Assembly (NCBI GenBank): GCA_949358305.1
Contig: OX442321.1
Span: 744,001 to 808,000 of the forward strand
From: Strigamia acuminata
Lineage: Eukaryota; Arthropoda; Chilopoda; Geophilomorpha; Linotaeniidae
DNA: 64,000 bases
Direction: 5' to 3'
In this document: piece after piece, positions 1 through 12,427 of the stretch
Layout of the letters: the number at the start of each line of letters is the position of its first letter
How positions within the stretch are numbered: the stretch's first letter is position 1
Made by a program: the position numbers and the translations under genes
Notes under the pieces: model-generated
Database searches by the model: none
The model's input: the letters and a program-made list of their open reading frames with translations, nothing else
What the model was told of the DNA's origin: nothing

Positions 1-870
1 AAGGAAACAAACGAAAAAAGACGAGTTTTGGATCTTTTTGATAGAAAAATCATTGAAAAATGTTGGAAAAACAAAACAAACGTCCAAAAAACATAAAACA
101 AAGACGAATTTTGGCTTTTTTTTTAAATAGAAAAATCATTGAAAAATGTTGGAAAAACAAAACAAAAGTCCAAAAAACGTCAAACGTAGACGAATTTTGG
201 CTTTTTTTTAAATAGAAAAATCATTGAAAAATGTTGGAAAAACAAAACAAAAGTCCAAAAAACGTCAAACGTAGACGAATTTTGGCTCTTTTTAATTGAA
301 AAATCATTGAAAAATGTTGAAAAAACAAAACAAACGTCCAAAAAACAAAAAACGAAGACGAGTTTTGCTCTTTTTAATAGAAAATCGTTGAAAAATATTG
401 AAAAAACAAAACAAACGTCCAAAAAACATAAAACGAAGACGAGTTTTGGCTCTTTTTAATAGAAAATCGTTGAAAAATATTGAAAAAACAAAACAAACGT
501 CCAAAAAACATAAATCGAAGACGAGTTTTGGCTTTTTTAATAGAAAAATCATTGAAAAATGTTGGAAAAACAAAACAAACGTCCAAAAAACGTCAAACGA
601 AGACGAGTTTTGGCTCTTTTTAATAGAAAAATCATTGAAAAATATTGGAAAAACAAAACAAACGTCCAAAAAACAAAACGAAGACGAGTTTTGGCTCTTT
701 TTGATAAAAAATCATTGAAAAATGTTGGAAAAACAAAACAAAAGTCCAAAAAACGTCAAACGAAGACGAATTTTGGCTTTTTTTAATTGAAAAATCATTG
801 AAAAATGTTGAAAAAACAAAACAAACGTCCAAAAAACATAAATCGAAGACGAGTTTAGTCGTTTTTTAAA
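1..870. repeat. Satellite, ~85-bp unit, about 10 copies
   Basis: Direct tandem repeat with a period of about 83-86 bp. Each unit carries GAAAAATCATTGAAAAATG, then AAAACAAACGTCCAAAAAAC, then a GACGAGTTTTGG segment and a T-run. The array runs off the left edge, so its full size is unknown. Several reading frames stay open on both strands only because the repeat lacks stops; nothing suggests a protein. The last unit decays around position 870. Confidence 0.9.
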
Positions 871-2816
871 ATAAAAAAGCTTCGAATGTTAGTTTGTGAT
901 TTTTGATATTTTCCAGCATCTGCTTTGATCACCTGGTCGTATCACATCCTGCGTGGGGGTTGGGGGAATAAAAATCAAGTTTCCTGATTGGACACAACTC
1001 AACTAATAACCCCTTAATAGCGTAACTAAATATTCACCTCTCCAAACACAAACGTCAAACTTCCTGACCAGAAAGCACTAACACTAACTTCCGTTGCCAT
1101 TTTACAACCCGCCCCCGACTTTAATGAATAGTGGGTCATTAAATTCGACTTATACAAGACGATAATAAACAAAAATTACGCAAAAAAGAGAAAAAGCAAA
1201 GGAAATATTAAGCCCAATCTCATGATTCATCTCATCACTTTTATTTTTATCCATAAAAAGATAATTCGACGGAGGAGGAAAAAATAAACAACAAAATGCA
1301 CAGGAAGAGTAACAACCTGGACAAAGATGAAGAAATCAAAGAATAAATTCAAATTTAACCATTTTAACATTTCACATTTCCATTTTTCCACTCACTAATA
1401 ATGCTAGGAAATCTCCAGGGGCCCCGGGACACGGCCAAAAGCTCAGGCCATTCACTCCAATCCTGTTTGACCCTTGCCAAACTCGACGCCATTTTTTCTT
1501 CTCTTTTCATTTCAATTTCAAATTGAATTTCGCTCAATATCGACTCCCGATCCCAATAAGATAAATAAATATACACAAATCTTATCTTATTTAATGTTTA
1601 AACATGATTTTATATATAAATACACGAGATAAACTCCAATAAATTACTATAAATCAATTTAAACTTGTTTAGTGCTTCTTATCTTTGTTGACAGAGGGAG
1701 TTTGTTGAATTGTTCGTCGTATTTGACCTGTTCCAAGTACAAGTGGGTGGAACAATGCATCGGATATAATTTCCATGATTTTCAGACATGTGTTTTGTCA
1801 TTTTCATTTGAAAATGTATTTTTTTATATCTTACCTGTCCAACACCTGCCCTCTGGAGGGGCACTGTGCAGCTGTTGAGGGGAGATGGGTAATACTAGGG
1901 GTCAGTCAGCAAAGGTAGCAGATGGTAAGCATGTAAAGGTATGTTGACACTTGTCACTACCTAAAATTGCATTGCATTTAATCGATTTTAAGCCTATTTT
2001 TCGAGTAGAATTTAATTTTTCCAAAAATTTTTTTTTTCAAAATGGCGGATTGGAAAAGTAAATAATTTAATTTTTTTCTTTTTGTCTCGTTCAATCTCGA
2101 TTATTTTTATTTCAACGAGACAAATTAGAGAAGATAAAAGATTTTCTTTTATAATTTGTGTAAATAAAAGTTTGCTGCAACTCTTTAATTCCCTCAATTG
2201 GCAAACCAATGAACTCTTCCAAACAACCTGAACTTCTCCTTGGAAACAGGTTTCTATGACTCACCTGAGGCCCCAGTTTGGGTCCACGGTCGTCTTGGCA
2301 ACCGAGGGTGGCCGCCCTCGTTTGTCCACCTGGAAAAAAAAACACTATTGGCACCAGGGCGGCGCTCCGAACGATCAAAAATCACACAAAATTATCATTT
2401 CTCAGTCCCATTTTCCAACCTAAATCGAGAAACAACACAGTTAGTTATTAGGGCATGTAATGCGTGCGAAATTCGTGCAAAACCGACCACAAAACGCATA
2501 AATCTGAATAAATCGAGTGTTTTAGTATTCCTCGTGTGTTTGTTTTACCTTAAAAGTGGCCTTGAGTCGACTTTTCTAATGAGTTTGTGGCGCGGGGGGT
2601 GAAAAGAAAACCAGGCCCAATCTCAATTAGACCTAGGGTCAACTTTTAATGGACGCAACACCCCCCCGAACACCCCCCATCTAGTTTTTTTTATATTTTT
2701 TTATATTTTTTATACTTTTTCCACTTAGAAAATTGAAAAAGAATGTTCAACGATAACACAAAAACACTCCACATAATTTATTGCAAATAAAAAATTTTTT
2801 GTTTATTTTTCTTTAG
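871..2816. other. Non-coding stretch upstream of first visible USP exon
   Basis: AT-rich sequence with no exon I can support. It is probably intron of the USP53/54 gene, because the exon at 2817 begins inside the USP domain and the preceding Cys-box exon is not found here. Poly-T/A tracts are frequent and no clear transposon ends were seen. Confidence 0.5.
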
Positions 2817-5800
2817 GTTTTGTGGCATTTGGACATTTTTCGACGCAGTTTTCGGGACATCAGCGGACATGCCTGCATGTCCGACAGCTGCATCTTTTGT
2901 GCATTAAAGGTAATACTTAATTTTTTTGTTATTTTAAGAGGATTGTGCTGAAAAACGCGCGCGCTGACCTCGAGCTCAAAGCTGTAGATCAGTCAGCGAA
3001 CGTCTGGTACTTTGGTCCATTCGTTTTGCAGGTGTTAGGGGGTCAGGTTAATATTATTCCAAAGATGAGGTCGTTTTTCCCACCGAATAAAACATTCACA
3101 ATGCCAGATGGGGTCACGAGATCAAACTGGCCACAGGAAACGATATGCACGACAGAGCAACGAAGAGCAAACACGAGAGATGACAAGAGGAGAAAAAATA
3201 AAACAATTTTATCATTTCTTTTTTTAAACAAAATTTAATTTGGCTTTAATTTAACGCGTGCTGTGGTTACGGCTAAACGCAGAGCCCGTAATTACTCACG
3301 GGCCCACCAGAGCGTGCTTTTCTTCTCCTCAAGGCCCGTCCGTGGGAGTGCGGGAGCGCAGGTGTGCACCAATGGGTTAGTCATGTTTTGTCAGTCATTC
3401 GGCTGACAGTTTGCGCAGAATGTCTTAATTTCAACATTGTGTGCTGTCATCAATTCAAAGTACATGATAAATTGAACGCGGGGAAAAAAATGCAATTTAT
3501 GATCCATTTTTCAGTCATTTTGGTTGATGTTGCTTATCTCATAACACTATGTTATTTAGTCTGTCTTTTATCCTCTCATAAGTGTTCACTCATGCACATC
3601 TCACGCCATCACTGTTTTTGTGCAAAGAAATTTCCCAAAGCCTTTTTTTCTCAAAATAAATGTTTTTTTTTAACTCTTCTTTGTGTGAGCTCTGGAAACA
3701 GAGTGAAGAGACCCATAATGGTTCAAAAATACATTATTAAATGCATTATAAAACAATATAAAGCAATATAAAGCAGTATAATATTTTTTTTGGGTGTCAG
3801 GAGTTGTTTATTTGACTGTTTTTTGGGTTGAGTGATTCAACAATAGGCCTAATGTGTTTTACTACTGAGTAAACTCGTGAATTTGTTCTCTGTAAACTGA
3901 ATGATGTGAAGGGAAGTGTTTTGACCATTAGCAACATTCTTGGAATGACTTGTAACTTGTTTTCTGCAAATATATTTGTGAGTTTGCCTGCCTTAAGGCT
4001 TTACTTCACTTCCTGATCACTCGACCTGACTTACATTCCGTGTACCGATGACTGATCCTCCATTTTTGATTTTTTTTTCCTATAAATAAAATCAAACAAA
4101 ATTCAATTCAATAAAAAAAATAATTTTTTTCTCTTTATTTTTCGAATTTTAGGAACTTTTTGCACAATTCCAATACAGCCAAGAGTCGGCACTTCCGCCC
4201 GATGCGCTAAGACGAGCACTGGCAGAAACGTTTTACGACCAACAACGATTTCAACTCGGATTCATGGACGACGCGGCCGAATGCCTGGAAAACATGCTCA
4301 CGCGAATCCACTTCCACATAGCGAACACAGAATCCGAAGACATGTGCAACGCGCCTCATTGTATCCCCCACCAGAAGTTCGCAATGACTTTGGTCGAACA
4401 GAGCGTTTGCAACGCTTGCGGAGCCACGTCGGAGCCGTTGCCCTTCACTCAAATGGTTCATTACATCTCTGCATCGGCTCTTTGGTAAATAGACAATTAA
4501 ATAGACAAATTAGTGCTTGTTTTTCATCATTTTTTATTCGTTCTTGCAGTGTCCAAGCTGAGCAAATGGACTCGAATTGCGGTGCAATTCTCGATTTCGG
4601 CAAGCTGTTGCGCAAAGCCGGCGGAATGGGAGATTTCCGGGCGTGTCCTGTAAGATATCCGGCAAAACAAGCCTTAATCGATCCATTCGTTGACTTTGAA
4701 TCACTTTTTCACAGAGTTCTTGCGGGGCAAAAATACAAATCCGTCGTTCGTTGATGAACAGACCGGAAATTGTTAGCATCGGCCTCGTTTGGGACTCCGA
4801 AAGACCCACTTTGGAGCACATTATGAACGTGTTTCGAAACGTTGGAACCACACTCAAACTAGACGACGTAAGTTTAAACGAGATTATATTATTAGTACAC
4901 TATTTTCCCTTATTTTTTACACTAAAAATCCCTGACTTTTACACAAAATTTCTGAATACCAACACTATTTTCCCTTATTTCTACACTAAAAGATTCATAC
5001 AACATCAAGGACTGGGTTAGGTTAGGTTAGGTTAGGTTAGGTAGCAAAAAGAAAGCAGGGTCGTGTAAAATTAATTTTTTTAGTGTAAAAATAAGGGAAA
5101 ATAGTGTACAAATAAATGGAACCCAGTTTAAACTGCTAAAAATGTGATACCCGTAGTAAACGTTGTTGTTCGTTTGTTTTAGCTTTTCCATTCGGTCGTC
5201 GACAACCGTTGGGCATCGACAACAGTTCATCAATTAGTCGGAGTGGTTACGTACTACGGCAAACACTACTCAACCTTCTTCTTCCACACCAAACTCCGAG
5301 TTTGGATTTACTTCGACGACGCCACAGTGCGCGAGATCGGGCCCAAATGGGAACAAGTGGTGGAGAAATGCCAAAGAGGTCATTTCCAACCTCTCTTGTT
5401 GCTTTACGCGAACCCGGAAGGAGCACCGGTTGCTGTCGATTCGGCTCCGCAGACCATCACGTACGTTGCCGGACACAGAAAACTCTCCCGATCCACATCG
5501 GAGCGACAGAAAGACACGAGCAAATCACCCAACGGCTTCGGAATGATTTCGCAGCACCGCAGAGCGGCCACGCCTAATCCAGAACTCGTCAGGGATTCTG
5601 CCGTCAAAGATGTTTGTCCCAGGCGCGCTATAACGCCGAATCCGCAAGAAGTGCCAACTATCGGACGCCTGGAACGAAAAAGTTACATCGGAGGATCTCC
5701 GTTGCCTCCGCTGCCGTCTTACGATCAAGTGGACGCGAGCAGAAGAAAGGCGGCCTTGTTGACCACCAACGGAGACGCGCCGATCGCGTTTGGCGACAAA

Positions 5801-8800
5801 AAGGACGATATTTACATCAGTCGGCGAGCGGTTGAAAACGTACTCAACTATCAGAAACTTCAGCGCCAGAGAACGTTCAGTATCGGAAGCGGCGGCAGCA
5901 GAAACAGCAACTCCAGCTTGGAGTCCTTCGACAGCATCCTTTTGAGGAACATGCATAATTTCCCCATCGCCAAGACGGAACCGGAACCAGACCCGGGTCA
6001 GATCCTGGACCCGGCCAATCTTTTGAACCGAAGGAGGGATTCGGGAAATTGGAGCGGAGATAGAAACAGCGCGAGTTCGTCGAGCAGCATCGAGCCAATT
6101 AGTAACCGCACAACCGTCAACAAAAGGTAAAAGTTCACTCTTGAGTTGTTTGGATCGAAATATTCATTGAAATGTTTATTTTGCGTAAATTCAGGACTGT
6201 GAACGGCTCTGCCGGCGGACCAAACACGACCGGAGGGAAGCCAGTAGAGATTCTATCCAATCCGACGTACGACCCTGGCTACGATTCTTACTCTTTGTCT
6301 TCCAACGACAGTTTTCCGCTGTCTCAAAGCAAGCACAACCAACAGTTGGCTCAAATACCCGAAGTGCCCAATTGGAATTCACTTTCACCACCTCATTACA
6401 AATCGAGATCTCACAACAATTGTAAGTTTCCTTTTTAGATAGTTTGTTTGTTTGTTTCAACTTCCGGTGCCCAGTAGCGCCACCACTGGTATATTTTAAC
6501 TAAAATGGATGCCAGATTGTGAGGGTCGACTCTAAATCTGCTTCGTTTTTAATTATAAAGTGCTCAATAAATTCTGAAAGCAGGCTAATCCTGGTTAAAA
6601 TAAAAATTCCTATCTGCCCATATATTTTGTTTTTCCATTTTAATGTGGAAAAGTCCATTAGTTTTCGATTTTCGGCGGTAGTAGCGCACTCTGGCAGCGA
6701 TTCGAAAAACCAATATAAAAGCCTTTTCCAAAAACGTAGTTTTTTCAATTTACTTGTTATCTTTGTTCCCAGAAATTCTAAAATTTCAATCTTTTTATTT
6801 TTTAGTTTCTACGGATAACTGTGAAATCCTCTGTTGCGAAGCGGACGCGTACTTGGCCAAATCCCAAATGATAGAAGACGCCGGGGACGTTCCTTCGGCT
6901 ATTTCTCTCTGCAACAGTGCAGCGGCCAAAGCCCGAGCAGCAATGGATGCGCCCTACGTGAATCCTCAGTCGGTCATGTTGGCGCGCATGAAGCACAACA
7001 CTTGCGTCATGAAAGCGCGAAGTCTTCAACGTCGACTCATAACGCGCCAGGAATCGATCGGCTCCACGACCAGCACGGAGACCGACGACGTGGAACCGAG
7101 ACACATCCGCCAATCCAGCAGCGAGAGCAAATCGCACCGAAGCGAGGGCAACCACAGTCGCCAAGGAAGCCAAGAAAGCCGGCACAGCCTCAAAGAAGGC
7201 GCCAACCACACCCGCCAAACGAGTAGGGACAGCAACCACAGCAATAGAATCGAGATTTACGCGACTTTGCCCAAGAAAAGCGTGAAATTAGTCGACAAGA
7301 TGCGCTCCGGCTCCGTGAGACTGAAAGGCGAAAAGACGCTTTACGACGAACGGATGCAGAAAAGCACGGAGGAAACGAGCGATTATTCGAGCGAGTGGGA
7401 AATGACGAGGAAAATCGGCCTCCACAGGACGAATTCGAGTCCGCCGGTCCTCAAAAATGCTCTCGTGGCGTCCGAAGCCAAACCCAAGATCGAGCCGAAG
7501 CCGTCCAACGTACCGGGAAAGAAGCAACATAAGATCAGAAGGAAATTACTCATGGGCGGACTGATTAAGAGGAAGAACAGAAGCATGCCTGATTTGAGAG
7601 AACACGAAGCGAGTCAGGAGAAAGTTGCAACTGACCAAGTTCAAAATGGCGCCTTCGTCGATGATTTCCAACTGCCTAGAGATCGCTGCGGATACTTATC
7701 CGACGCTCACCTGGACTACGGAAGACGTTCTTCGAGCGAAAGATGTCTGCTTTCGAAGCAGCAGCAACACGGGGGCAGTCACAGGTCGTTGGGACATCCA
7801 AAGATGCCCCCGAAGCCACCTGTGAGAACAACTTCGCAGTTATCGTTGGGTTGTCAATCGTTGAGCTCGAAAACAACTTCGTTGAACGCATCCAGTCCGA
7901 ATCTTTCGGTTTTTGCCAAGAGTGCGGTGGCGAAGGACACCGCGCTGAAGATCGCTTCGGTGTCGAAGGATTCGGATAGAAGGACAAACGGATGTCAAAT
8001 TTCAACGTCTGTTCAAGCGCTGGAGGAAGTACACGCCAACAATGCGAGTAATAGCGGCTTTTTGGCCGAGCTGCAGGTGAAAAGAATGGAGATTTTGGCG
8101 AGGAAGGATAAAAATCTAAACAAATCAAACAATGAAAACAAGAGTTGTTCGTGGTTGCAAGAATTACAAGTGAAGCAAACAAAGATGAGGCAAAATGGTG
8201 CAGCCATCAACTGTCACTCCCACACACAATTCGCAGAAAGACAGGTACAAAAACTCTTTTATTTGCTGCTTTATTCATGTTTATTTGACAATACTATTTA
8301 TTTATTTGAGCAGAACTTGCGATATCCCACCAATGGAGACACGAACCAAGCTGAAATGGTCCACGATACTTGTAACGGCGTTTCTTCGCTTTCCGTCCGC
8401 GACTTGGCGCATAAATTTGAGCAAAAGAATTTCCCAACACCCACGGAACAACCAGACGTCCACTCGACCGCTTCTTCCAGACAAGCGGACGATTTAATGA
8501 ATGCAAATGGCGTCGATCTCAACCGCAGGAAATCGCCAATTTGTGTTGAAACTCAGCAAGAGGTCAATTGGAAAAATGCCGGCTTGCAACCGAAGCCTCA
8601 AAACGGGTTTATCGCCGATCCCCAATTGACTAAAAGTTGCACTCATCTTCCGGTCAATGGCCATCCGCCCACCTATCCATCCAGTGGTCATCCCACGTCC
8701 CATCAGCTCAATGGTCATTTTGACAATAACAACAAACTTGTCCCGCAATCAAATTATCACAAAAATGCATTCATCCTTCCGTCTAACCCAGCGCCACCAC

Positions 8801-10020
8801 CACAGAACATTCAATACCAGCATCATCTACCATTTGCTCATCAACAATACATAAACCAACATCACCAACAACTCTCAAATAAAACACACCATCAGCAGAT
8901 GTCACCTCTCCCTAACCAATCATACAAACAAACAACTATTAAGCCCCCTTACCAACAAGTACCACCACCAAATCCAATCAATCATCAACAAAACTCATCT
9001 TATCATCAAATACCATCACCAAATGCAACTTATCACAAAGTTCCAGCTGTAAATGGCGCCTATCAACAGGTGCCAACTGTAAATGGGGCTTATCAGCAAG
9101 CTCCAGCTGTAAATGGGGCTTATCAACAAGTTCCCATTGTGAATGGGGCTTATCAGCAAGCTCCAGCTGTAAATGGGGCTTATCAACAAGTTCCCATTGT
9201 GAATGGGGCTTATCAACAAGTTCCAGTTATAAATGGGGCTTATCAACCAGTTCCAGCTGTAAATGGGGCTTATCAACAAGTTGCAGCTGTAAATGGGGCT
9301 TATCAACAAGTTCCAGTTATAAATGGGACTTATCAACAAGTTCCAGTTGGGAATGGGGCTTATCCACAGGCCCCAGCTGTAAATGGGGCTTATCAACAGG
9401 CCCCAGGTGTAAATGGGACTTATCAACAGGCCCCAACTGTAAATGGGACTTATCAACAGGCCCCAGGTGTAAATGGGGCTTATCAACAGGCCCCGGGTGT
9501 AAATGGGGCTTATCAACAGGCCCCAGGTGTAAATGGGGCTTATCAACAGGCCCCAGGTGTAAATGGGGCTTATCAACAGGCCCCAGGTGTAAATGGGGCT
9601 TATCAACAGCCACCATCATTGCATTCTAAGTACCAGTCGGTTTCTTCGTCGAATCTCATCAATTGTGGTGTTGTGAAAAGGAAAAAGAACGTGAAAAAGA
9701 GTGTGACGTTTTCAGACCAGGTTGCATTAGTGGCAAGTGCCGACGAGGACAGTGAACTGCGATTTCTCGACAGGGTGTACAAAACTGTGACGGCAAAGAA
9801 CAATAAGCAAGCCGTGACGAACGAAGAGTCACCGGTTCTTCCAAGGACTAATCTGAACCCTTCAAATTCAAATTCAAATTCAAACTGCTGCATCGTGAAT
9901 AAAACATCAAATGTATCCAAAGTTCCTTGTCATTTGTGCAGGAAGAAATCTGTGATCCCACCGACTGTTTATTGTCCCGATTGCGAATATTATATGAGCA
10001 GATTTAAACCCAAAGTGTGA
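2817..10020 (+). CDS. USP53/USP54-type (echinus-like) ubiquitin hydrolase, 5' partial
   Basis: Joined exons 2817-2909, 4153-4484, 4550-4649, 4715-4867, 5183-6126, 6195-6421, 6806-8244 and 8314-10020 give 4995 nt, exactly 1665 codons including the TGA stop, with GT-AG borders and matching phases. The USP domain covers about the first 370 residues: [12 protein letters not shown] after the missing Cys box, a CIFCALK segment, [20 protein letters not shown], zinc-type cysteines in VCNACGA, the IGLVWDS strand, and the His-box equivalent [11 protein letters not shown]. This order is that of vertebrate USP53/54 and Drosophila echinus. These were long labelled inactive; more recent work describes K63-linked ubiquitin cleavage for the human proteins, so activity here is open and the catalytic Cys lies outside the window. 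The remaining ~1290 residues are low complexity: Ser/Arg/His-rich, then Gln/Pro/His-rich, then 19 decapeptide repeats, then a C-terminal CxxC...CxxC cluster. The family acts at cell junctions and in cytoskeletal or developmental sorting. Confidence 0.9.
2910..4152 (+). other. USP53/54 intron, 1243 bp
   Basis: GT at 2910 and AG at 4151-4152; splicing joins ...CIFCALK to [10 protein letters not shown] in frame, as in USP53/54 proteins. No embedded gene is supported. Confidence 0.85.
4896..5112. mobile_element. Foldback MITE-like insertion in a USP intron
   Basis: Terminal inverted repeats of about 30 bp read ACTATTTTCCCTTATTTTTAC inward from both ends (left about 4896-4930, right about 5080-5112). 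The middle holds a second direct copy of the left motif and the TTAGG array. It lies wholly inside the intron 4868-5182. Confidence 0.6.
5015..5044 (+). repeat. Interstitial telomere-like (TTAGG)n array
   Basis: About five to six perfect GGTTA units. TTAGG is the telomere repeat of most arthropods, which supports the organism assignment. It sits inside an intronic foldback element, so it is not a chromosome end. Confidence 0.85.
8245..8313 (+). other. 69-nt in-frame USP53/54 intron
   Basis: GTACAA donor and TTTGAGCAG acceptor; 69 nt, divisible by three and without a stop, so retention would add 23 hydrophobic residues unlike their surroundings. The T-rich content argues for a real, very short intron. 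Confidence 0.65.
9040..9609 (+). repeat. Coding minisatellite: 19 decapeptide repeats in USP tail
   Basis: A 30-bp tandem repeat encodes YQQ(V/A)PxVNGA. I count 19 units from [10 protein letters not shown] to the last [10 protein letters not shown], followed by a degenerate [10 protein letters not shown]. The last five full units are nearly identical at DNA level, the first ones are more diverged, so the array is growing at its 3' side. The open frame on the opposite strand is a shadow of this repeat. Confidence 0.9.
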
Positions 10021-10893
10021 ACTCATCAAACAAATTCAAACCGAATATATATATATTTTTTAAGTAAATGTTTTTGGTACAAATATTTAAATATTTTCGA
10101 ATTGATAAAATATTCTATGACGAATGAATTTTTTTTTTTACCAACTGTATTTTTAAGGGTTGTACATAATGTAATTTTTTTTTGGAATTCTATAAATGTT
10201 TAATTTTGAATTAAACCAAATTTAAAATTATAATTTTTGGCTCATTTTAATTCCGACGTCATCGAGCCTAACACAACGGGCTTCCAGGACACTCTGAAGG
10301 TTGGTTGGTTTATTTATTCATTTATTTATTTATTTATTTATTTATTCATTCATTTATTTATTTATTTATTTATTCATTTATTTATTTATTTATTTATTTC
10401 ACTCCATGGAAGAAAAGGAAAAAAATTTAGTTACTTGGTCTAATTTTATTGGAAATTGGTAATGACTAAGCCTCCGTAGTCCCGCCCATCCATTACTCAC
10501 TGTGCAGGTTTTTTTTTAAAATTTTATTAATTTCACTTCAGCTGGTCCCACAGACGCAATCAGTCATTTATTTATTTCCAACCTTTAAAAACAAGAGTAT
10601 ATTTTCTCTCTTCGAAACCTCCGACATCACAGCAAGACCAAATCCATTGCGGAAGCAAAGAATTCAATATTTTTTAAGATAATTTTACAAAAGTGTTCAC
10701 ATCTGGCAGGAAAAAAAGTCAAACACTGTCAAACATCGCTGCTTTATGGGATATTATTATTATTATTATTGCGTGGCAACGTTAACAAAGGAAAAGTACC
10801 AATGATTGCCGCATGCGATCGCACATCGGTTCACTTTACAGTGTCTAAACTACCGTATCGTGAACAAATTTCATTCAACCGAGAGCACACACG
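10021..10893. other. Intergenic, USP53/54 3' flank to first elongase
   Basis: USP 3' UTR and spacer. Contains a (TTTA)n microsatellite at about 10311-10400 and an ATT run near 10754. No perfect AATAAA was seen just after the stop; AT-rich variants such as AATTAAA near 10208 may serve. Confidence 0.6.
10311..10400. repeat. (TTTA)n microsatellite
   Basis: About 22 TTTA units with occasional TTCA variants. Confidence 0.9.
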
Positions 10894-11730
10894 ATGCACA
10901 CCAACAAATCGCGTGAGATGGAATCGAATTTCACTTACAGTTTCGTCTTTCAGTTTGAACGAAACTTCGACTACGACAGCGCGCACGCCTGGATGCGGTC
11001 GAACTGGCAATTAACTTTTGTGTTTGTCACCATTTATTTGCTGCTCATTTTCGCGGGAAAACACTGGATGAAATCGCGCCAGGGTTTCGAATTACGTAAA
11101 AGTTTGGCGCTGTGGAATCTAATCTTGGCCGCATTCAGTATCGTCGGCATGTGTCGCTGTCTACCGGAAATATTGTACGTATGGAAGACCCACGGGTTCC
11201 ATCACACCGTGTGCACCAATGAGCCGTTTTTCGCCAACCACGTAACGCAGTTTTGGTCCTGGGTTTTCAGTTTGTCCAAGGTCCTCGAACTGTTCGACAC
11301 TGCCTTCATCGTTCTGCGCAAACGCCAACTCCTCTTTCTGCATTGGTACCACCACATCACCGTACTAGTGTTCACGTGGTTCACGTGGAAACATCAAGTG
11401 GCCGTGACGCGCTGGTTCGTAGTGATGAACTTGATCGCGCATTCGGCCATGTATTCGTACTACGGGCTCAGAGCGTTGAATTTCGCCATTCCACGACTGA
11501 TCGCCATGTCCATCACGACTATTCAGTTGCTTCAGATGGCCGTGGGTGTGCTCGTCAACCTGTGGGCCTACTTTTCGCTCGTTAAGAAGAAGAAATGCAG
11601 CGCCAGCTTTGAAAACATTCTTTTTTCTTTGTTGATGTACGCGTCGTATTTGGTGTTGTTCGCCCAGTTCTTTTGTGTGGCGTACTTGAATCGATCAAAA
11701 CACAGAGTTGAGAAACTCAAAATTAAATAA
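10894..11730 (+). CDS. ELOVL6-like very-long-chain fatty acid elongase, copy 1
   Basis: 278 aa from this ATG; a second ATG at 10918 (MESNFTYSF, 270 aa) matches the family start better. Single exon. ELO family: condenses malonyl-CoA with a long-chain acyl-CoA in the ER membrane. Seen: N-terminal NFTY glycosylation site, FERNFD, WMRSNW, several hydrophobic segments fitting the usual 6-7 TM topology, conserved Cys in FHHTVC, K-x-LELFDTAFIVLRK, HWYHH at residues 150-154 (the HxxHH catalytic box), VMNLIAHSAMYSYYG and TIQLLQM. The usual ELGDT is ELFDT here. The C-terminus KLKIK fits a KxKxx ER-retrieval signal. Poly(A) signal AATAAA at 11750. Most diverged of the array, perhaps nearest the founder. 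Confidence 0.93.
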   Translation: MHTNKSREMESNFTYSFVFQFERNFDYDSAHAWMRSNWQLTFVFVTIYLLLIFAGKHWMKSRQGFELRKSLALWNLILAAFSIVGMCRCLPEILYVWKTHGFHHTVCTNEPFFANHVTQFWSWVFSLSKVLELFDTAFIVLRKRQLLFLHWYHHITVLVFTWFTWKHQVAVTRWFVVMNLIAHSAMYSYYGLRALNFAIPRLIAMSITTIQLLQMAVGVLVNLWAYFSLVKKKKCSASFENILFSLLMYASYLVLFAQFFCVAYLNRSKHRVEKLKIK

Positions 11731-11759
11731 GTGTAAGAAACAGACGTGGAATAAAACAA

Positions 11760-12057
11760 AACGCGTTACTTTTTGCGTGTTTCGCTTTTTCTTTGTTGCT
11801 GCACACGTACTAGTTTCGATTTCGTCCACAACAAAAAACATGAAATATGCACCTTTTTTAGACAGGAATTTCTAGGTTTATTTTATTCGTTCAAACAGAA
11901 AAATCCTTTCCGTATGTATTCATATTGAAATTCATCTCTATTCTGTGAAAATGTATTTTATTTCAAAAACTTTCCTGCATCTGGTGTAGATACATTGTGG
12001 TGAAACAAAAAATAAAAATAATTATTAGAAATATATATTTCATTTCTATCAGAATTA
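11760..12057. other. Spacer after elongase copy 1
   Basis: AT-rich DNA with no gene or transposon ends that I can support. Confidence 0.5.
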
Positions 12058-12319
12058 CTGTACCACCTTGTTTAAACGCCCGGGCGTTTAATATTTTTTT
12101 GAGCCGACCGCCTTTTGGCACCAATTTGAAGCCCGCCGTTTATTCGGGCCTAATTTTTCGCAAAAAAGGTGATTTTTCTGCAAAAATCACCATTTTTTCG
12201 CAGAAAATCGCGGAGCTTAATCGGGGCTGGCGCCAATCCTGTAAATCGCCGATGACTGCCCGGCGCTAAAACGGGCCTGGCGTCTTAATGAACCCAGGGG
12301 TTTAAACGAGGCGGTACGG
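12058..12319. mobile_element. MITE, TA target site, 262 bp
   Basis: Flanked by TA (12056-12057 and 12320-12321). Inverted ends read CTGTACCACCTTGTTTAAAC and CCGTACCGCCTCGTTTAAAC inward. The inside is GC-richer than the surroundings and has no coding capacity. Fits a Tc1/mariner-type non-autonomous element. Confidence 0.7.
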
Positions 12320-12427
12320 TATTTCTGTTTATTATTTTTTATTTTGTCCAAAAAAATTGGTTCTCATGAAAAATTAGGTTGTTGCCAGGGCAACAGGCCT
12401 ACAAGCCCCTATGTCTCATGTAAACTA

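Noticed and set aside
1-832. Open frames of 66-121 codons on both strands
   Set aside because: They follow the ~85-bp satellite and have repetitive Phe/Lys-rich sequence; low complexity, not genes.
9016-9606. 196-codon minus-strand frame of [10 protein letters not shown] repeats
   Set aside because: Antisense of the 30-bp coding minisatellite in the USP gene.
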